The notes: generated from the sequence alone by a model not told the origin. A stretch of 64,000 bases of DNA from Candidatus Limnocylindrales bacterium (GCA_035571835.1 DATNBU010000028.1:62001-126000); one strand, 5' to 3'. Positions 27,958-36,717 are shown, numbered from the stretch's first letter. Translations and numbers: made by a program.

Positions 27958-28088
27958 GATTCGCGGCCCTCCCCGCGGTGGAATCTAGCTTTCCGCCACG
28001 GACTCGTCGATCGGTTTCCGCCGGCAAATGCGCTGCACGCGACGGTACGTCCGCTACGCCGATCGCTTCGGCAGCCGCGCGCCGCGAT

Positions 28089-28973
28089 TTACCTGCGGAT
28101 GCCGAGCTGCTCGGGCGTCGGAAAGCGGATCAGCATCATCTGGACGGCGTGTGCGACGAGGCGCCGGCGACTGTCCCACATCGTGACCTCGGCCGACGCG
28201 TACCCGTCGCCGGCCCAGTGGCTCACGACGCGCGTCAGGAACCATTCGTCGTCTGTGTCCGAAAAAAACCGCATCGAGATGTCGACGCTCGGCGCGTGAA
28301 AGAACGGATAGCCGGGACCGTGGTACTGGCCGATCGCGATCGGCATCGTGTCGGCAAGCGGCACGAGAACGATGGGGTCGATCCTTCCGTCAGTGATCTT
28401 CGGACGCGTGCGATAGCGGATCCAGCGGATCGCCTCCGCGTCGCCTCCTTTCCACCCGGTCTCGAACGACGAGAACGATTTGATGCGCCGGGTCTCGACG
28501 TTCGAAAAGAACGACGGGTTGAACGTCGGCGCGCCCGCCGGCGGCGTGGCAGGCTCCGGATAGTCGAGCGGCGGCCCCGCGTCGGGCGGCTTCGAATACG
28601 CGTAGTCGAACCCGTCGCGCGTCTCTCCGAACGCAGCCGTCACCAGATGTCCGGCGCCTTCGCTGCCGGGAGTGCGCACGTTGGCCTGAAGCTGCGACAT
28701 GCGGTTGCCGACGCGAAGCCGCGTGACGTCGATCTCGATGTCGCCGCCGCCGACGGTGGAGACGAACATCGTCGAAAACGATCGAAGCCGCTGGTGGGGC
28801 TGGTCGAGCTCGGCTTCGAGCGCTGCAAGGCCGAGTGCCGTGGTCACCCCGCCGCTCGGATAGATCGGCGCGTTCCAGTCGCCCGAAAGGTGCGTGCGAT
28901 AGCGGCCGGCAGCGTTGCCATCCGGATCGACGACGAGAGAATCGGAAATGCATGGGTGCGTGGTCACGGTCAC
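28089..28973 (-). CDS. acyl-CoA thioesterase-like double hot-dog protein
   Basis: About 294 residues with the TesB-type tandem hot-dog pattern. The first half has WNAPIYPSGGVTTALGLAALEAE and QRLRSFSTMFVSTVGGGDIEIDVT; the second half has IRYRTRP, the HAPSVDISMRFFS strand and ASAEVTMWDSRRRLVAHAVQMMLIR. TesB-like enzymes hydrolyse acyl-CoA esters; many members of this mycobacterium-type branch are uncharacterised. The start is uncertain: GTG at 28973 or 28967 lies before the first conserved block and no Shine-Dalgarno sequence is obvious. Longer frames overlap the divergent DUF1326 gene. Confidence 0.75.
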   Translation of the reverse strand: MTVTTHPCISDSLVVDPDGNAAGRYRTHLSGDWNAPIYPSGGVTTALGLAALEAELDQPHQRLRSFSTMFVSTVGGGDIEIDVTRLRVGNRMSQLQANVRTPGSEGAGHLVTAAFGETRDGFDYAYSKPPDAGPPLDYPEPATPPAGAPTFNPSFFSNVETRRIKSFSSFETGWKGGDAEAIRWIRYRTRPKITDGRIDPIVLVPLADTMPIAIGQYHGPGYPFFHAPSVDISMRFFSDTDDEWFLTRVVSHWAGDGYASAEVTMWDSRRRLVAHAVQMMLIRFPTPEQLGIRR

Positions 28974-29124
28974 GAAGAATGCGAAGCGCAGGGTTCCCAG
29001 TCCAGCGACACACTCCGGTGAGCCGGTGCGCTTCGCGGAACCTGCGCGTGCGCTTGTGCTGACGGCTGGTGTCGTCAACAACGATCCCGCGTGATCCGCA
29101 CGGCGGATCTTTGCGGAGGCTGCG

Positions 29125-29751
29125 ATGAAAGACTGGCAAATCCATGGAATCGAGATCGCCAACTGCAACTGCGCATGGGGCTGCCCGTGCCAGTTCAACG
29201 CACTGCCTACCACCGGGCAATGCGAAGCCGTCTGGGCGATGCGCATCGACAAGGGAAATTTCGACGGGACGACGCTCGACGGCCTGAACTGGGGCTTCCT
29301 CGTCTGGTGGCCAGGCGCCGTTCACGAAGGCAACGGCCGCATGCAGGTTTTCGGTGAGGCGCGCGCGACGCCTGCGCAGCGCGCGGCACTCGAAGCCATC
29401 GCTTCCGGCCGCGAGTCGGACGAAGGCACGTACTTCCAGATCTTTGCGGCGATGGCGCCGAACGCAGTGCCGCCGGTCTGGGCGCCCGTCGAGATCGAAT
29501 GCGATCTCGACTCGAGAGTCGCACGGCTCTCGGTTGCAGGGCTCATCGAGACCAAAATCGAGCCGATCCGCAACCCGATGAGCGGCGTGGCCCATCGCGC
29601 GCAGGTGACCCTGCCCGACGGCTTCGAGTACAAGACCGCCGAGTACGCGAGCGGCACCACGAAAACGAGCGGGCCGATCTCGCTCGACCTGCGCGCATCG
29701 CATGCGCATCTGGCCAAAGTCGGATGGGACGCGCATCGCCTGATTCCGTAG
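29125..29751 (+). CDS. DUF1326 domain protein
   Basis: A 208-residue cytoplasmic protein of the DUF1326 family. The hallmark cysteine cluster NCNCAWGCPCQF (Cys at about 14, 16, 20 and 22) suggests metal binding. Downstream motifs GNFDGTTLDGLNWGFLVWWPGAVHEGNG and EYASGTTKTSGPISLDL are typical. Function has not been established. The stop codon lies 28 bases inside the following DUF2182 gene, a pairing seen in many genomes, implying a shared job. GGAGG precedes the ATG. Confidence 0.9.
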   Translation: MKDWQIHGIEIANCNCAWGCPCQFNALPTTGQCEAVWAMRIDKGNFDGTTLDGLNWGFLVWWPGAVHEGNGRMQVFGEARATPAQRAALEAIASGRESDEGTYFQIFAAMAPNAVPPVWAPVEIECDLDSRVARLSVAGLIETKIEPIRNPMSGVAHRAQVTLPDGFEYKTAEYASGTTKTSGPISLDLRASHAHLAKVGWDAHRLIP

Positions 29752-30527
29752 CAGACGACGCTTCGGCTGCGGACTCGTCTTCCCGGCGCGATCGCCGTTT
29801 CATCCTTGCCGGCGTCGTGCTCGTGGCGGCGCTGTCGTGGCTCTACGTCGTTCCGGCAGCCCGCGACATGTACGGCAGCATGAGCGGCCTTGCATCGTGG
29901 ATGATGCAGGACCACTGGACGGTGCGCTACGGCGCGCTCATGTTCCTCATGTGGACCGTGATGATGGCAGCGATGATGCTCCCGAGCGCGATCCCGGCCG
30001 TACTCACCTTTGCGACGATCGTGCGCCGCCGCACCCAGCCCGACCGCCCGGTTGCCCGCACCTACGCATTCGCCGGCGGCTATCTCGTTGCGTGGACACT
30101 GTTCAGCGCCGCCGTAACGGTGCTGCAGTGGTTGCTTTCCGAAGCAAAGCTTCTTTCGCCGATGATGGAGTCGGCGAGCGCACCGATGAGCGGCTTCCTG
30201 CTGGCTCTGGCGGGCATCTACCAGTGGACGCCGCTCAAGAGCGCGTGCCTCGAGAACTGCCGCTCGCCGATGATCGCGCTGTCGCAGCGCTGGCGTCCCG
30301 GCATTGCCGGTGCGCTGCGCATGGGTCTCGACTACGGCATCTACTGTATCGGGTGCTGCTGGGCGCTGATGCTGCTGCTGTTTGCAGCGGGCGTGATGAG
30401 CCTCGCGGCGATCACGACGATCACGATTCTGGTACTGCTCGAAAAACTTGCGCCGTTCGGGGCGTTCGGCGGGCGCATGACCGGTGCAGCAATGGTCGTT
30501 GCCGGCGTGTGGGTTGCGATCGGTTGA
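29724..30527 (+). CDS. DUF2182 predicted metal-binding membrane protein
   Basis: A 267-residue polytopic protein of DUF2182 (COG5486). It has about six helices including MFLMWTVMMAAMMLPSAIP, YLVAWTLFSAAVTVLQW, and a late DYGIYCIGCCWALMLLLF with three Cys residues in or beside the membrane, plus a PLKSACLENC motif. Methionine- and cysteine-rich helices suggest transition-metal handling. The ATG at 29724 overlaps the DUF1326 gene by 28 bases, giving tight coupling; longer in-frame starts lie wholly within that gene and are rejected. Confidence 0.88.
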   Translation: MGRASPDSVADDASAADSSSRRDRRFILAGVVLVAALSWLYVVPAARDMYGSMSGLASWMMQDHWTVRYGALMFLMWTVMMAAMMLPSAIPAVLTFATIVRRRTQPDRPVARTYAFAGGYLVAWTLFSAAVTVLQWLLSEAKLLSPMMESASAPMSGFLLALAGIYQWTPLKSACLENCRSPMIALSQRWRPGIAGALRMGLDYGIYCIGCCWALMLLLFAAGVMSLAAITTITILVLLEKLAPFGAFGGRMTGAAMVVAGVWVAIG

Positions 30528-30583
30528 GGCTGTCGGCAGCGTGGTGCGTGGCCGCGGTGCAGCGACCGCGCCGTTAGACCGGG

Positions 30584-30937
30584 TCAGCTCGCGTCGCGTT
30601 CTTCGTTCCAGTGAAATCGGTGCATCACACGATGAACCACGGGCGAAAGCATCAGCGCAGTTACCGCGACGAAGACCAGTCCCGCGTACAGTGCGAAGCA
30701 TCCCGCGAAGAGCTTCCCACCGTCGGTCTGCGGCGGGTTCACCGGACCCATGCCGCCGAGCAGCATCGTCACGTTCAGGAACGCGTCGATCCACGAAAGC
30801 TTTTCGAAGTGCACGTAGCCTGCCATTCCTCCAGCCAGCGACCCCAGGATAAGGCCCAGCGCCGTCGCCAGGTGCACCAGCAGCCTTCGAACGAAAGCGG
30901 CAATCGGAAGCAGCGCCTCATGTCGGTGTTCGTACAT
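30584..30937 (-). CDS. small two-helix membrane protein, possible ion-channel relic
   Basis: A 117-residue protein of no recognised family. It has two strong membrane helices (ALGLILGSLAGGMAGYVHF and LFAGCFALYAGLVFVAVTALML) separated by a hydrophobic re-entrant-like segment (WIDAFLNVTMLLGGMGP). This layout resembles two-helix potassium-channel subunits, but the TVGYG selectivity filter is absent, so a channel function is speculative. The ATG at 30937 has GGAGAG six bases upstream and is preferred over 30943 and the longer start at 30982. It is convergent with the DUF2182 gene. Confidence 0.6.
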   Translation of the reverse strand: MYEHRHEALLPIAAFVRRLLVHLATALGLILGSLAGGMAGYVHFEKLSWIDAFLNVTMLLGGMGPVNPPQTDGGKLFAGCFALYAGLVFVAVTALMLSPVVHRVMHRFHWNEERDAS

Positions 30938-31279
30938 TTGCATCTCTCCAGCAGATCGACCGGCCAGTATCATTGCGGGCACTTGCCAGTGCGTCGAACG
31001 AAACCCGACCGATGCGGGCAGCTTGTGCGTCGTGCGCCGGCATCAAGGCACGGTTCGAGCGCGGAGGGTCATGGTGACCGATGACAAATCCGGGCCGCCG
31101 ACCTGCATACCATCGCGACGGTTTCGCGCTCGCCGTGCGGGCGTGCTCGGCGCACGACTTGCGGCAAGGCTGTCGCGCGTAGATAGTCGGCTTCGTTCGC
31201 GTGTGACAAAGATTACTCCGGAGCCTCGAGCGCGCCGGACTGCGTTCCTCTTCGAAGCAGCGATTCACAGGACAAAACG
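30938..31279. other. intergenic stretch without recognised gene
   Basis: Short open frames here lack coding character or ribosome sites. No repeat, terminator or RNA gene was recognised. It should hold the divergent promoters of the genes at 30937 and 31280. Confidence 0.5.
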
Positions 31280-31759
31280 ATGCCACGAAAAACCAGCGTT
31301 CCCGGCGTTGGCCGTAAACTGGGCGGTCGGTGCGGCCTTGCGCTTCTCGTCGCCTGTTGCGTGGTGCCGGCGGCATGGGCCGGCCACAAGAAAGATTCCG
31401 GCGCGCAGGATTCGGCGAAATCCGCTTTTTCGCCGGATGCTCAGCAGTCGCCGCAGCCAGAGCCGCAAGTCCAGTCGCCGCCTCCCCAGCCGAAATCGGA
31501 TCCGCGAAAGACGTTTCAACCCCGCGAAGGCCAACCGAGCTCGCGTGGAGTCCAGCAGAGCGACGCTCACAAATCTTCGCAAGCTGCCGCTTCGTCGCGG
31601 CCCGGGTATCCGGGCGCGGAGTCGCGCCATCCGGACGGTCGCGCGGCTGCGGAATCGAACGGACGCTACGGCGGCCGGCCGTACAGCACGAATCCGCCCG
31701 CCGACACCGGCGAAGAGCCAGACGAATCCGAAGACCACCCGGACACCGCGAGCGAGTAG
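31280..31759 (+). CDS. secreted proline/glutamine-rich hypothetical protein
   Basis: A 159-residue protein with a signal peptide (RCGLALLVACCVVPAAWA) followed by an entirely low-complexity, hydrophilic chain rich in Pro, Gln, Ser and charged residues (QSPQPEPQVQSPPPQPKSD). It is likely disordered in the periplasm or cell surface. No domain is seen. AGGAC lies ahead of the ATG. Competing frames exist on both strands, but only this one gives a sensible leader. Its reality is moderately supported. Confidence 0.5.
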   Translation: MPRKTSVPGVGRKLGGRCGLALLVACCVVPAAWAGHKKDSGAQDSAKSAFSPDAQQSPQPEPQVQSPPPQPKSDPRKTFQPREGQPSSRGVQQSDAHKSSQAAASSRPGYPGAESRHPDGRAAAESNGRYGGRPYSTNPPADTGEEPDESEDHPDTASE

Positions 31760-31813
31760 CGCCCGCGAACGCATCAGCCAGCGGTAATGTCACCGGCTCG
31801 ACCGCCGGATCGA

Positions 31814-32587
31814 TCAACGCTCGCGCGACGCCGCGAGCAGATACTCGACGTTGCCCTGCGCGCCGCGAAGCGGGGATTCGATCGTGCCGATCACGTGAAG
31901 ACCGGCTTTTCGCGCTGCTTCGACGGCGCTCTCGAGCGCACGCAAACGGACCTCCTCGGAGACGACGACGCCGCGATCGGTGTCGGTCGCGGCGACTTCG
32001 AACTGCGGCTTTACGAGCAGCACGAAACGCGCCGCCGGCGCCGCCAGCGCGATGAGGGACGGCAGAATGGCGGCGAGCGATACGAACGAGAGATCGGCGA
32101 CCACGATGTTCGGTCGAGGCTCGAGCAGAGCCGGATCGATGCTTCGCACGTTGGTCCTTTCCATCAGCACGACGCGCGGATCGCCCCGCAGCGACCACGC
32201 GAACTGGCCGTAACCGACGTCGACCGCGTAAACACGCGCCGCTCCGCGCTGCAGCAGGCAGTCGGTGAAGCCGCCGGTCGAACAGCCGGCGTCGAGACAG
32301 ATCGCCCCCTCGACATCGATGCGAAAATGCTCGAGCGCGGCATCGAGCTTGTCGCCGCCGCGGGAGACGAAACGTCCGCGCGCACGCACCGTCAGCGCGG
32401 CGTCGATCGCCACCTGCTCGCCCGCCTTGTCGATGCGGCGCGTTCCTTCGAGGACGAGACCGGCGAGCACGAGGCGCGCGGCCTCGGCACGCGTATCGGC
32501 AAGACCGAGCGCAACCAGGCGATCGTCGGCTCGAACACGCGAAGCCAGGCTACGCTCCGGCGAGATCGGTTGCCGTCGCGACCGCAT
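31814..32587 (-). CDS. tlyA: TlyA-family rRNA 2'-O-methyltransferase/hemolysin A
   Basis: A 257-residue protein with an N-terminal S4 RNA-binding domain (DDRLVALGLADTRAEAARLVLAGLV) and a FtsJ-like SAM methyltransferase domain with CLDAGCSTGGFTDCLLQRGA, the VYAVDVGYGQ strand and LLVKPQFE. TlyA methylates cytidine 2'-O positions in 16S and 23S rRNA and confers capreomycin sensitivity in mycobacteria. ATG at 32587 is the best start although it overlaps the ispA 3' end by 38 bases. It is the last gene of the lgt-to-tlyA run and follows ispA, as in many genomes. Confidence 0.9.
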   Translation of the reverse strand: MRSRRQPISPERSLASRVRADDRLVALGLADTRAEAARLVLAGLVLEGTRRIDKAGEQVAIDAALTVRARGRFVSRGGDKLDAALEHFRIDVEGAICLDAGCSTGGFTDCLLQRGAARVYAVDVGYGQFAWSLRGDPRVVLMERTNVRSIDPALLEPRPNIVVADLSFVSLAAILPSLIALAAPAARFVLLVKPQFEVAATDTDRGVVVSEEVRLRALESAVEAARKAGLHVIGTIESPLRGAQGNVEYLLAASRER

Positions 32588-33536
32588 CGGTCGCAACCTG
32601 GATGATCGAAGTCGCATCGCGCGAAAATGCCGCCAGCGATTCGACCGCCGCCGCAAGCTCGTCCTGCAGCAACGCATGCGATCCGTCGATTCCGAAAAGC
32701 GCCGGATAGGTGAGCTTGCCCGACAGGCGATCGCCGCCTTCGCGCTTTCCGGTCACCGCGGTCGGCGCCGTCTCGTCCTTGATGTCGTCGGCGATCTGGA
32801 ACGCGAGCCCGAAGCGCGTACCGAACTCGGTCAGGCACGCGAGATCGCTTTCGCCGGCACCGGCCAGAAGTGCGCCGGCGCGCGCGGCCACGCGAAGGAG
32901 CGCACCGGTCTTGCGCGCGTGGATCGCCTGCAGCAGCTCGACCTCGCGTGCGGGCGCAGCGGCCCGCACGACGGAAGCCACCGCGCCTTCATTGTGGAGG
33001 CGACCGCCGTGGATCGCATCGGCCATGAGGTCGGCGGCCTGGCCACCGACCATTCCTTCGCGTCCGGCTGCGCGCGCGATTTCCTGGATCGCCCGCGCCT
33101 GCAGCCTCGCCTCGGCCACGGGCTCGAGCATGACGACGAACGCTTCGGTCAACAGCGCATCGCCGGCGAGAATCGCCATCCCGTCACCATAGACGACATG
33201 GTTGGTCGGCATGCCGCGGCGAAGATCGTCGTCGTCCATCGCCGGCAGGTCGTCGTGGATCAGCGAATAGGCGTGGATCATTTCGAGGCCCGCCGCGAAG
33301 CGCGCAAGCTTCGATGCCGGCGTGCCGAGGCTTTCGGCGACCGCAAGCAGCAAGAGCGGCCGGATGCGTTTGCCGGGCGTGCGCAGCGAGTAGCGCATCG
33401 ACTCGACCAGACGGTCGACTCCGAACCCTTCCGCGCCTTTGGAATCGAGCGCGGGCAGCGCGGACGAAAGGGCTTCTTCGACGATCGCGGCCAGGCGAGC
33501 GGTAACTGTCGCCTGTCGCGACGCGGCGCCGGACAT
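32550..33536 (-). CDS. ispA: polyprenyl (farnesyl/geranylgeranyl) diphosphate synthase
   Basis: The 328-residue trans-prenyl chain-elongation enzyme condenses IPP with allylic diphosphates. The first Asp-rich motif is HDDLPAMDDDDLRRG and the second FQIADDIKD. GKRIRPLLLLAVAE, MAILAGDALLTEAF and KTGALLRVAA also match the family. The short-chain FARM context points to a C15 or C20 product, but chain length needs assay. Its ATG overlaps the xseB stop by one base (TGATG), the standard xseB-ispA coupling. Confidence 0.93.
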   Translation of the reverse strand: MSGAASRQATVTARLAAIVEEALSSALPALDSKGAEGFGVDRLVESMRYSLRTPGKRIRPLLLLAVAESLGTPASKLARFAAGLEMIHAYSLIHDDLPAMDDDDLRRGMPTNHVVYGDGMAILAGDALLTEAFVVMLEPVAEARLQARAIQEIARAAGREGMVGGQAADLMADAIHGGRLHNEGAVASVVRAAAPAREVELLQAIHARKTGALLRVAARAGALLAGAGESDLACLTEFGTRFGLAFQIADDIKDETAPTAVTGKREGGDRLSGKLTYPALFGIDGSHALLQDELAAAVESLAAFSRDATSIIQVATDAVATATDLAGA

Positions 33537-33832
33537 CAGTCGATGACCTCGTCGTCCTCGTCGCCCGAACCCGCTGCGCCGCGTTTTCCGGAAGCGGCAA
33601 ACGGCGTCGCCGAAGTCGAGCCGTCGGCTCCCTGCGTGAGCTCGTCGATGCGCGTCTGCACGGCGTCGAGCCTCGTGTGAAGCGCGCGCACGAGCGCGAT
33701 TCCTTTTTCGAATGCGGCCAGCGACTCTTCGAGCGGAAGCTCGCCGGCCTCGAGCCGGCGAACGGTTTCTTCGAGCTCGCTCATCGTGCGCTCGAAGTCC
33801 GGATTGTCTTCGCCCTTGGTGTCGTTGGCCAT
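33536..33832 (-). CDS. xseB: exodeoxyribonuclease VII small subunit
   Basis: A 98-residue protein whose core (FERTMSELEETVRRLEAGELPLEESLAAFEKGIAL) is the diagnostic XseB helical hairpin that binds XseA to make the single-strand exonuclease VII. The C-terminal ~35 residues are an acidic, disordered extension ending GDEDDEVID. The large subunit gene lies two genes upstream, separated by the M23 and mobA genes rather than adjacent. Confidence 0.93.
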   Translation of the reverse strand: MANDTKGEDNPDFERTMSELEETVRRLEAGELPLEESLAAFEKGIALVRALHTRLDAVQTRIDELTQGADGSTSATPFAASGKRGAAGSGDEDDEVID

Positions 33833-33844
33833 GGTGTTCCTGAT

Positions 33845-34432
33845 TCAGCCGATCCGGGAGGCAACGCGTTCAAGATCCTGCGGGCGGTTGACGTTGTGCA
33901 TCTCGCGCGGATCCGGCGCGCCGATCTCGAGCGCACCGATGCGAACGACGAGCCGGTGAAGCGCCCGGTTTCCTTCCCTTAGCCCAGCGGCAAGGAACGG
34001 CAAAACCCGGCGCGGATAGAATGCGACCAGCGGCTCGAGCCCGCGATGGCTGCGCACGACGATGGCCCGGCCGCTGGTTCGGCCCAGCTTTGCGACCGCG
34101 CGAAGCGTGTCGGCGCGCACGAGCGGTGCATCGCACGGCATGACGAGCACTCCGAAGCGTGCATGAAGGAGCGCGCCGACCAGGCCGCCGAGCGGTCCGG
34201 CGCCGGCATCCGCGTCGGCAACGAACGTTGCCCGCACCGGATGATCGAATGCGCCGTAGCCTGCGACGAAGACCTCGCCGTCGACGGTAGCACGAAGAAG
34301 AGCAAGGCTGCGCTCGGCGAGCGTTCGCCCGGCCAGCGATACGCGCCGCTTGTCGGAACCGAAGCGCCGCGAACGTCCGCCTGCGACGAGCAGCCCGTCG
34401 ATTCTACGGCCGGTGATCAGGCCGTCGCGCAT
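33845..34432 (-). CDS. mobA: molybdenum cofactor guanylyltransferase-like protein
   Basis: A 195-residue nucleotidyltransferase of the MobA family, which adds GMP to molybdopterin. It has the GT-A-like N-terminus GLLVAGGRSRRFGSDKR (family LAGGxSxRMGxDK), the VADADAGAGPLGGLVGAL loop, and VLVMPCDAPLVRADTL with the metal-binding Asp. The ATG at 34432 was chosen; a longer frame overlaps the M23 gene. It lies 12 bases upstream of xseB. Assignment as MobA rather than MocA or another transferase rests on motif fit. Confidence 0.85.
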   Translation of the reverse strand: MRDGLITGRRIDGLLVAGGRSRRFGSDKRRVSLAGRTLAERSLALLRATVDGEVFVAGYGAFDHPVRATFVADADAGAGPLGGLVGALLHARFGVLVMPCDAPLVRADTLRAVAKLGRTSGRAIVVRSHRGLEPLVAFYPRRVLPFLAAGLREGNRALHRLVVRIGALEIGAPDPREMHNVNRPQDLERVASRIG

Positions 34433-34457
34433 GTCCCGTCCGATGCGACGGCCGTCA

Positions 34458-35378
34458 TCAGTAGTCGTAGTCGCTCGTCTTGTCTTTTTCTTCTTTCGGG
34501 GCGCGCTTCTCGCCGGTGAGCTCGGGGACTTTGAGCGTGATGCCGGGAAGACTAACCGGATCGACCTGTGCACCGGCAAGCCTCGCACCGAAATGCAGCG
34601 TCCCTCCGGTCATGCGACCGATGTGCGTGCCGCGGCGAATCCACTGACCTTCGCTGACCAGCACTTCGCCGAGCCCGGAATAGTAGGTGTACAGACCGAA
34701 GCCGTGGTCGATGACGACCATTCGCGATCCTGCTCCTTCGGCAACGAGCGCGACGGTTCCGACGTTGGACGCGACGACGTCTCCCTGCGCCGCGAGGTCG
34801 ACTCCGGTATGCGGCAGGCCGAGCGACGTCTCGCTCGTCTTGCGCATCGCAAACGTGGCGGTCATGCGTCCGTTCGACGGGGTCTGGAACGCACCGTTCC
34901 AGTAGCGTTCGAGCGTCGTGCGATTCCACAGCGAGACCAGGCGCGGGTGCGAGCGTACGAGCTCCTCGACCTTGAGATCTTCCTTCGAAATCGTGCGCTC
35001 GCCGCGGCCTTCCTCGTCCATGCGCCGGGCACGAACGGTGACGACGCGCATGCCGTGGCGCGAGCCGACGTCGTAGTACAGCTCGTACGGCCCGGGCAGC
35101 GTATCGATGTCGACCGCGAAGTACGCAACGAACAAGCCGTCCTCGATCTGGCCGAAGTAGCGGCGACCGGCAATGAAGACGCTGCCGCCGTTGGCACCAG
35201 CCGGCGGCCGAACCTGCAGCCGGATGATCGCACCGGGATAGACGATCGGCGGATCCATCGCGACGTAATACGGCAGCGGCTTTCCGTCGACGCCTGCTAC
35301 ATCGTCGGCTGCATTCGAGCGGGGGACGAGCAGCGCGAGCGCCAGCACCGAAGCCGCCATCACGATCCACTTTCGCAT
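34458..35378 (-). CDS. LytM/M23-family protein lacking catalytic histidines
   Basis: A 306-residue exported protein (leader MRKWIVMAASVLALALLVP, cleavage near 23). An N-terminal Ig-like region (residues ~45-120) precedes an M23/LytM domain. Zinc ligands appear conserved: His190 and Asp194 in LPHTGVDL, and His262 in TLHFGAR. The two catalytic histidines of LytM are replaced: the Y-x-H-L motif reads YSGL (Gly235) and the H-x-H motif reads T-L-H (Thr260). It may therefore bind peptidoglycan or regulate amidases instead of cutting cross-links, which is inference. GGGAG lies upstream of the ATG. It directly follows xseA. Confidence 0.85.
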   Translation of the reverse strand: MRKWIVMAASVLALALLVPRSNAADDVAGVDGKPLPYYVAMDPPIVYPGAIIRLQVRPPAGANGGSVFIAGRRYFGQIEDGLFVAYFAVDIDTLPGPYELYYDVGSRHGMRVVTVRARRMDEEGRGERTISKEDLKVEELVRSHPRLVSLWNRTTLERYWNGAFQTPSNGRMTATFAMRKTSETSLGLPHTGVDLAAQGDVVASNVGTVALVAEGAGSRMVVIDHGFGLYTYYSGLGEVLVSEGQWIRRGTHIGRMTGGTLHFGARLAGAQVDPVSLPGITLKVPELTGEKRAPKEEKDKTSDYDY

Positions 35379-35380
35379 TC

Positions 35381-36706
35381 TCAATTCTCCCTTCTGTCGT
35401 CGCGCCGTTTGTCCGGCGCCGGCGCGTCGTCCGCCGGCTGCGCAGTTTGCCTGGCGGTCTCTTGAACAGTCTGCGCCGCCGGCGTCTGACCTGTCGCCGG
35501 CGCCGGCTGTTGCCACAGGATTCGCGCGCCGGCCCGGCCGCGATGAAAGCGCAGCTCGATGGTATCTCCGGCGCTGAGCTCGGATGCGTCCCGCACGAGG
35601 TGTCCGTTCGCGTCGGCAGCGAGGCTATAGCCGCGCTCGAGCACCGCAAGCGGACTCAGTGCATCGAGTGACGCGGAAAGCCGGGCAAGGCGGCGCGCGG
35701 CATCGGTGGCTCGCGTGCGAAGCGCCCGCTCGAGATGCGCTGCAAAGCGGTCGGCCTGCTGCCTGAGCTCGGCAATGCGCGCGGCCGGATGCCGCAGGCG
35801 GCCGCCGGTCGCATCGACGCCGAGGCGAAGCTCGGCAAGGCGGCGCTGCATCGCCGAGCGCAGGCGATGCGCCGCCGTCTCCACCGCCGACAGCAGCTCG
35901 GCGCGCACGGGCACCACGGCTTCGGCCGCCGCGGTCGGTGTCGCCGCGCGCAGGTCGGCGACCAGATCGCACAGCGAGACGTCCACTTCGTGGCCGACCG
36001 CGGAGACAACCGGAACCGGAAACGCCGCGACCGCGCGCACGACGGCCTCGTCGTTGAACGCGGCGAGATCCTCGGCGGCGCCGCCGCCGCGCCCGACAAT
36101 GATGACCTCGCAGAGCTCGCATTCGGCAAGCCTGGCGAGTGCGGCGACGATGCTGCGCGGCGCATCGCCGCCCTGCACCACCGACGACGACAGAATGACG
36201 CGCACGCCGGGACATCGCCGCCGCAGCGTGACGATCACGTCGTGAACCGCTGCGCCGGTGCGCGACGTGACGAGGCCGATGACCGACGGCAGGAACGGAA
36301 GCGCGCGCTTGCGCTCGGCCGCAAACAGCCCTTCGGCGGCCAGACGCGCGCGCAGCAGCTCGAACGCCTTCTGCGCGGCGCCCGCACCGACCGGCTTCAT
36401 CGCGGTCGCGTACAGCTGCATGCGGCCGCTGCGCGCGAATACGCCCATGCGACCGCGCACGAGAACTTCGTCGCCCTGGCGCGGCTGGAATGCGAGGCGG
36501 AACGTGTCGCCGCGCCACATCACGCAGTCGATGCACGCCGAGCTGTCGGAAAGAGTGAAGTACAGATGACCGCTCGCCGCGCGGTTGATCGCGCCGAGCT
36601 CACCGGTGACGAGAAGGTGCGAGAAGTCGCGTTCGAAGGAACCGGAGACCAGATGAAGAAGCTCGCCGACCGAAAGCGGGGCCTCACCCTCGACGTCGGC
36701 GAGCAT
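35381..36706 (-). CDS. xseA: exodeoxyribonuclease VII large subunit
   Basis: A 441-residue XseA. The N-terminal OB-fold region (SHLLVTGELGAINRAASGHLYFTLSD, RMGVFARSGRMQLYA) binds DNA; the catalytic domain has the family motifs VIGLVTSRTGAAVHDVI, GRGGGAAEDLAAFNDE and SAVGHEVDVSLCDLVADLRA, followed by the long helical arm and ERGYSLA. The last ~45 residues are Gln/Ala/Pro-rich and probably disordered. ATG at 36706 or GTG at 36712 may start it. The ctpA stop is within 12 bases upstream, so coupling is likely. Confidence 0.93.
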   Translation of the reverse strand: MLADVEGEAPLSVGELLHLVSGSFERDFSHLLVTGELGAINRAASGHLYFTLSDSSACIDCVMWRGDTFRLAFQPRQGDEVLVRGRMGVFARSGRMQLYATAMKPVGAGAAQKAFELLRARLAAEGLFAAERKRALPFLPSVIGLVTSRTGAAVHDVIVTLRRRCPGVRVILSSSVVQGGDAPRSIVAALARLAECELCEVIIVGRGGGAAEDLAAFNDEAVVRAVAAFPVPVVSAVGHEVDVSLCDLVADLRAATPTAAAEAVVPVRAELLSAVETAAHRLRSAMQRRLAELRLGVDATGGRLRHPAARIAELRQQADRFAAHLERALRTRATDAARRLARLSASLDALSPLAVLERGYSLAADANGHLVRDASELSAGDTIELRFHRGRAGARILWQQPAPATGQTPAAQTVQETARQTAQPADDAPAPDKRRDDRREN

Positions 36707-36717
36707 GCTCACGGAGC

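Noticed and set aside
31023..31787. A longer plus-strand frame overlapping the Pro-rich secreted protein
   Set aside because: It is Arg-rich, has no leader or ribosome site, and covers an intergenic stretch; the frame at 31280 gives a proper signal peptide.
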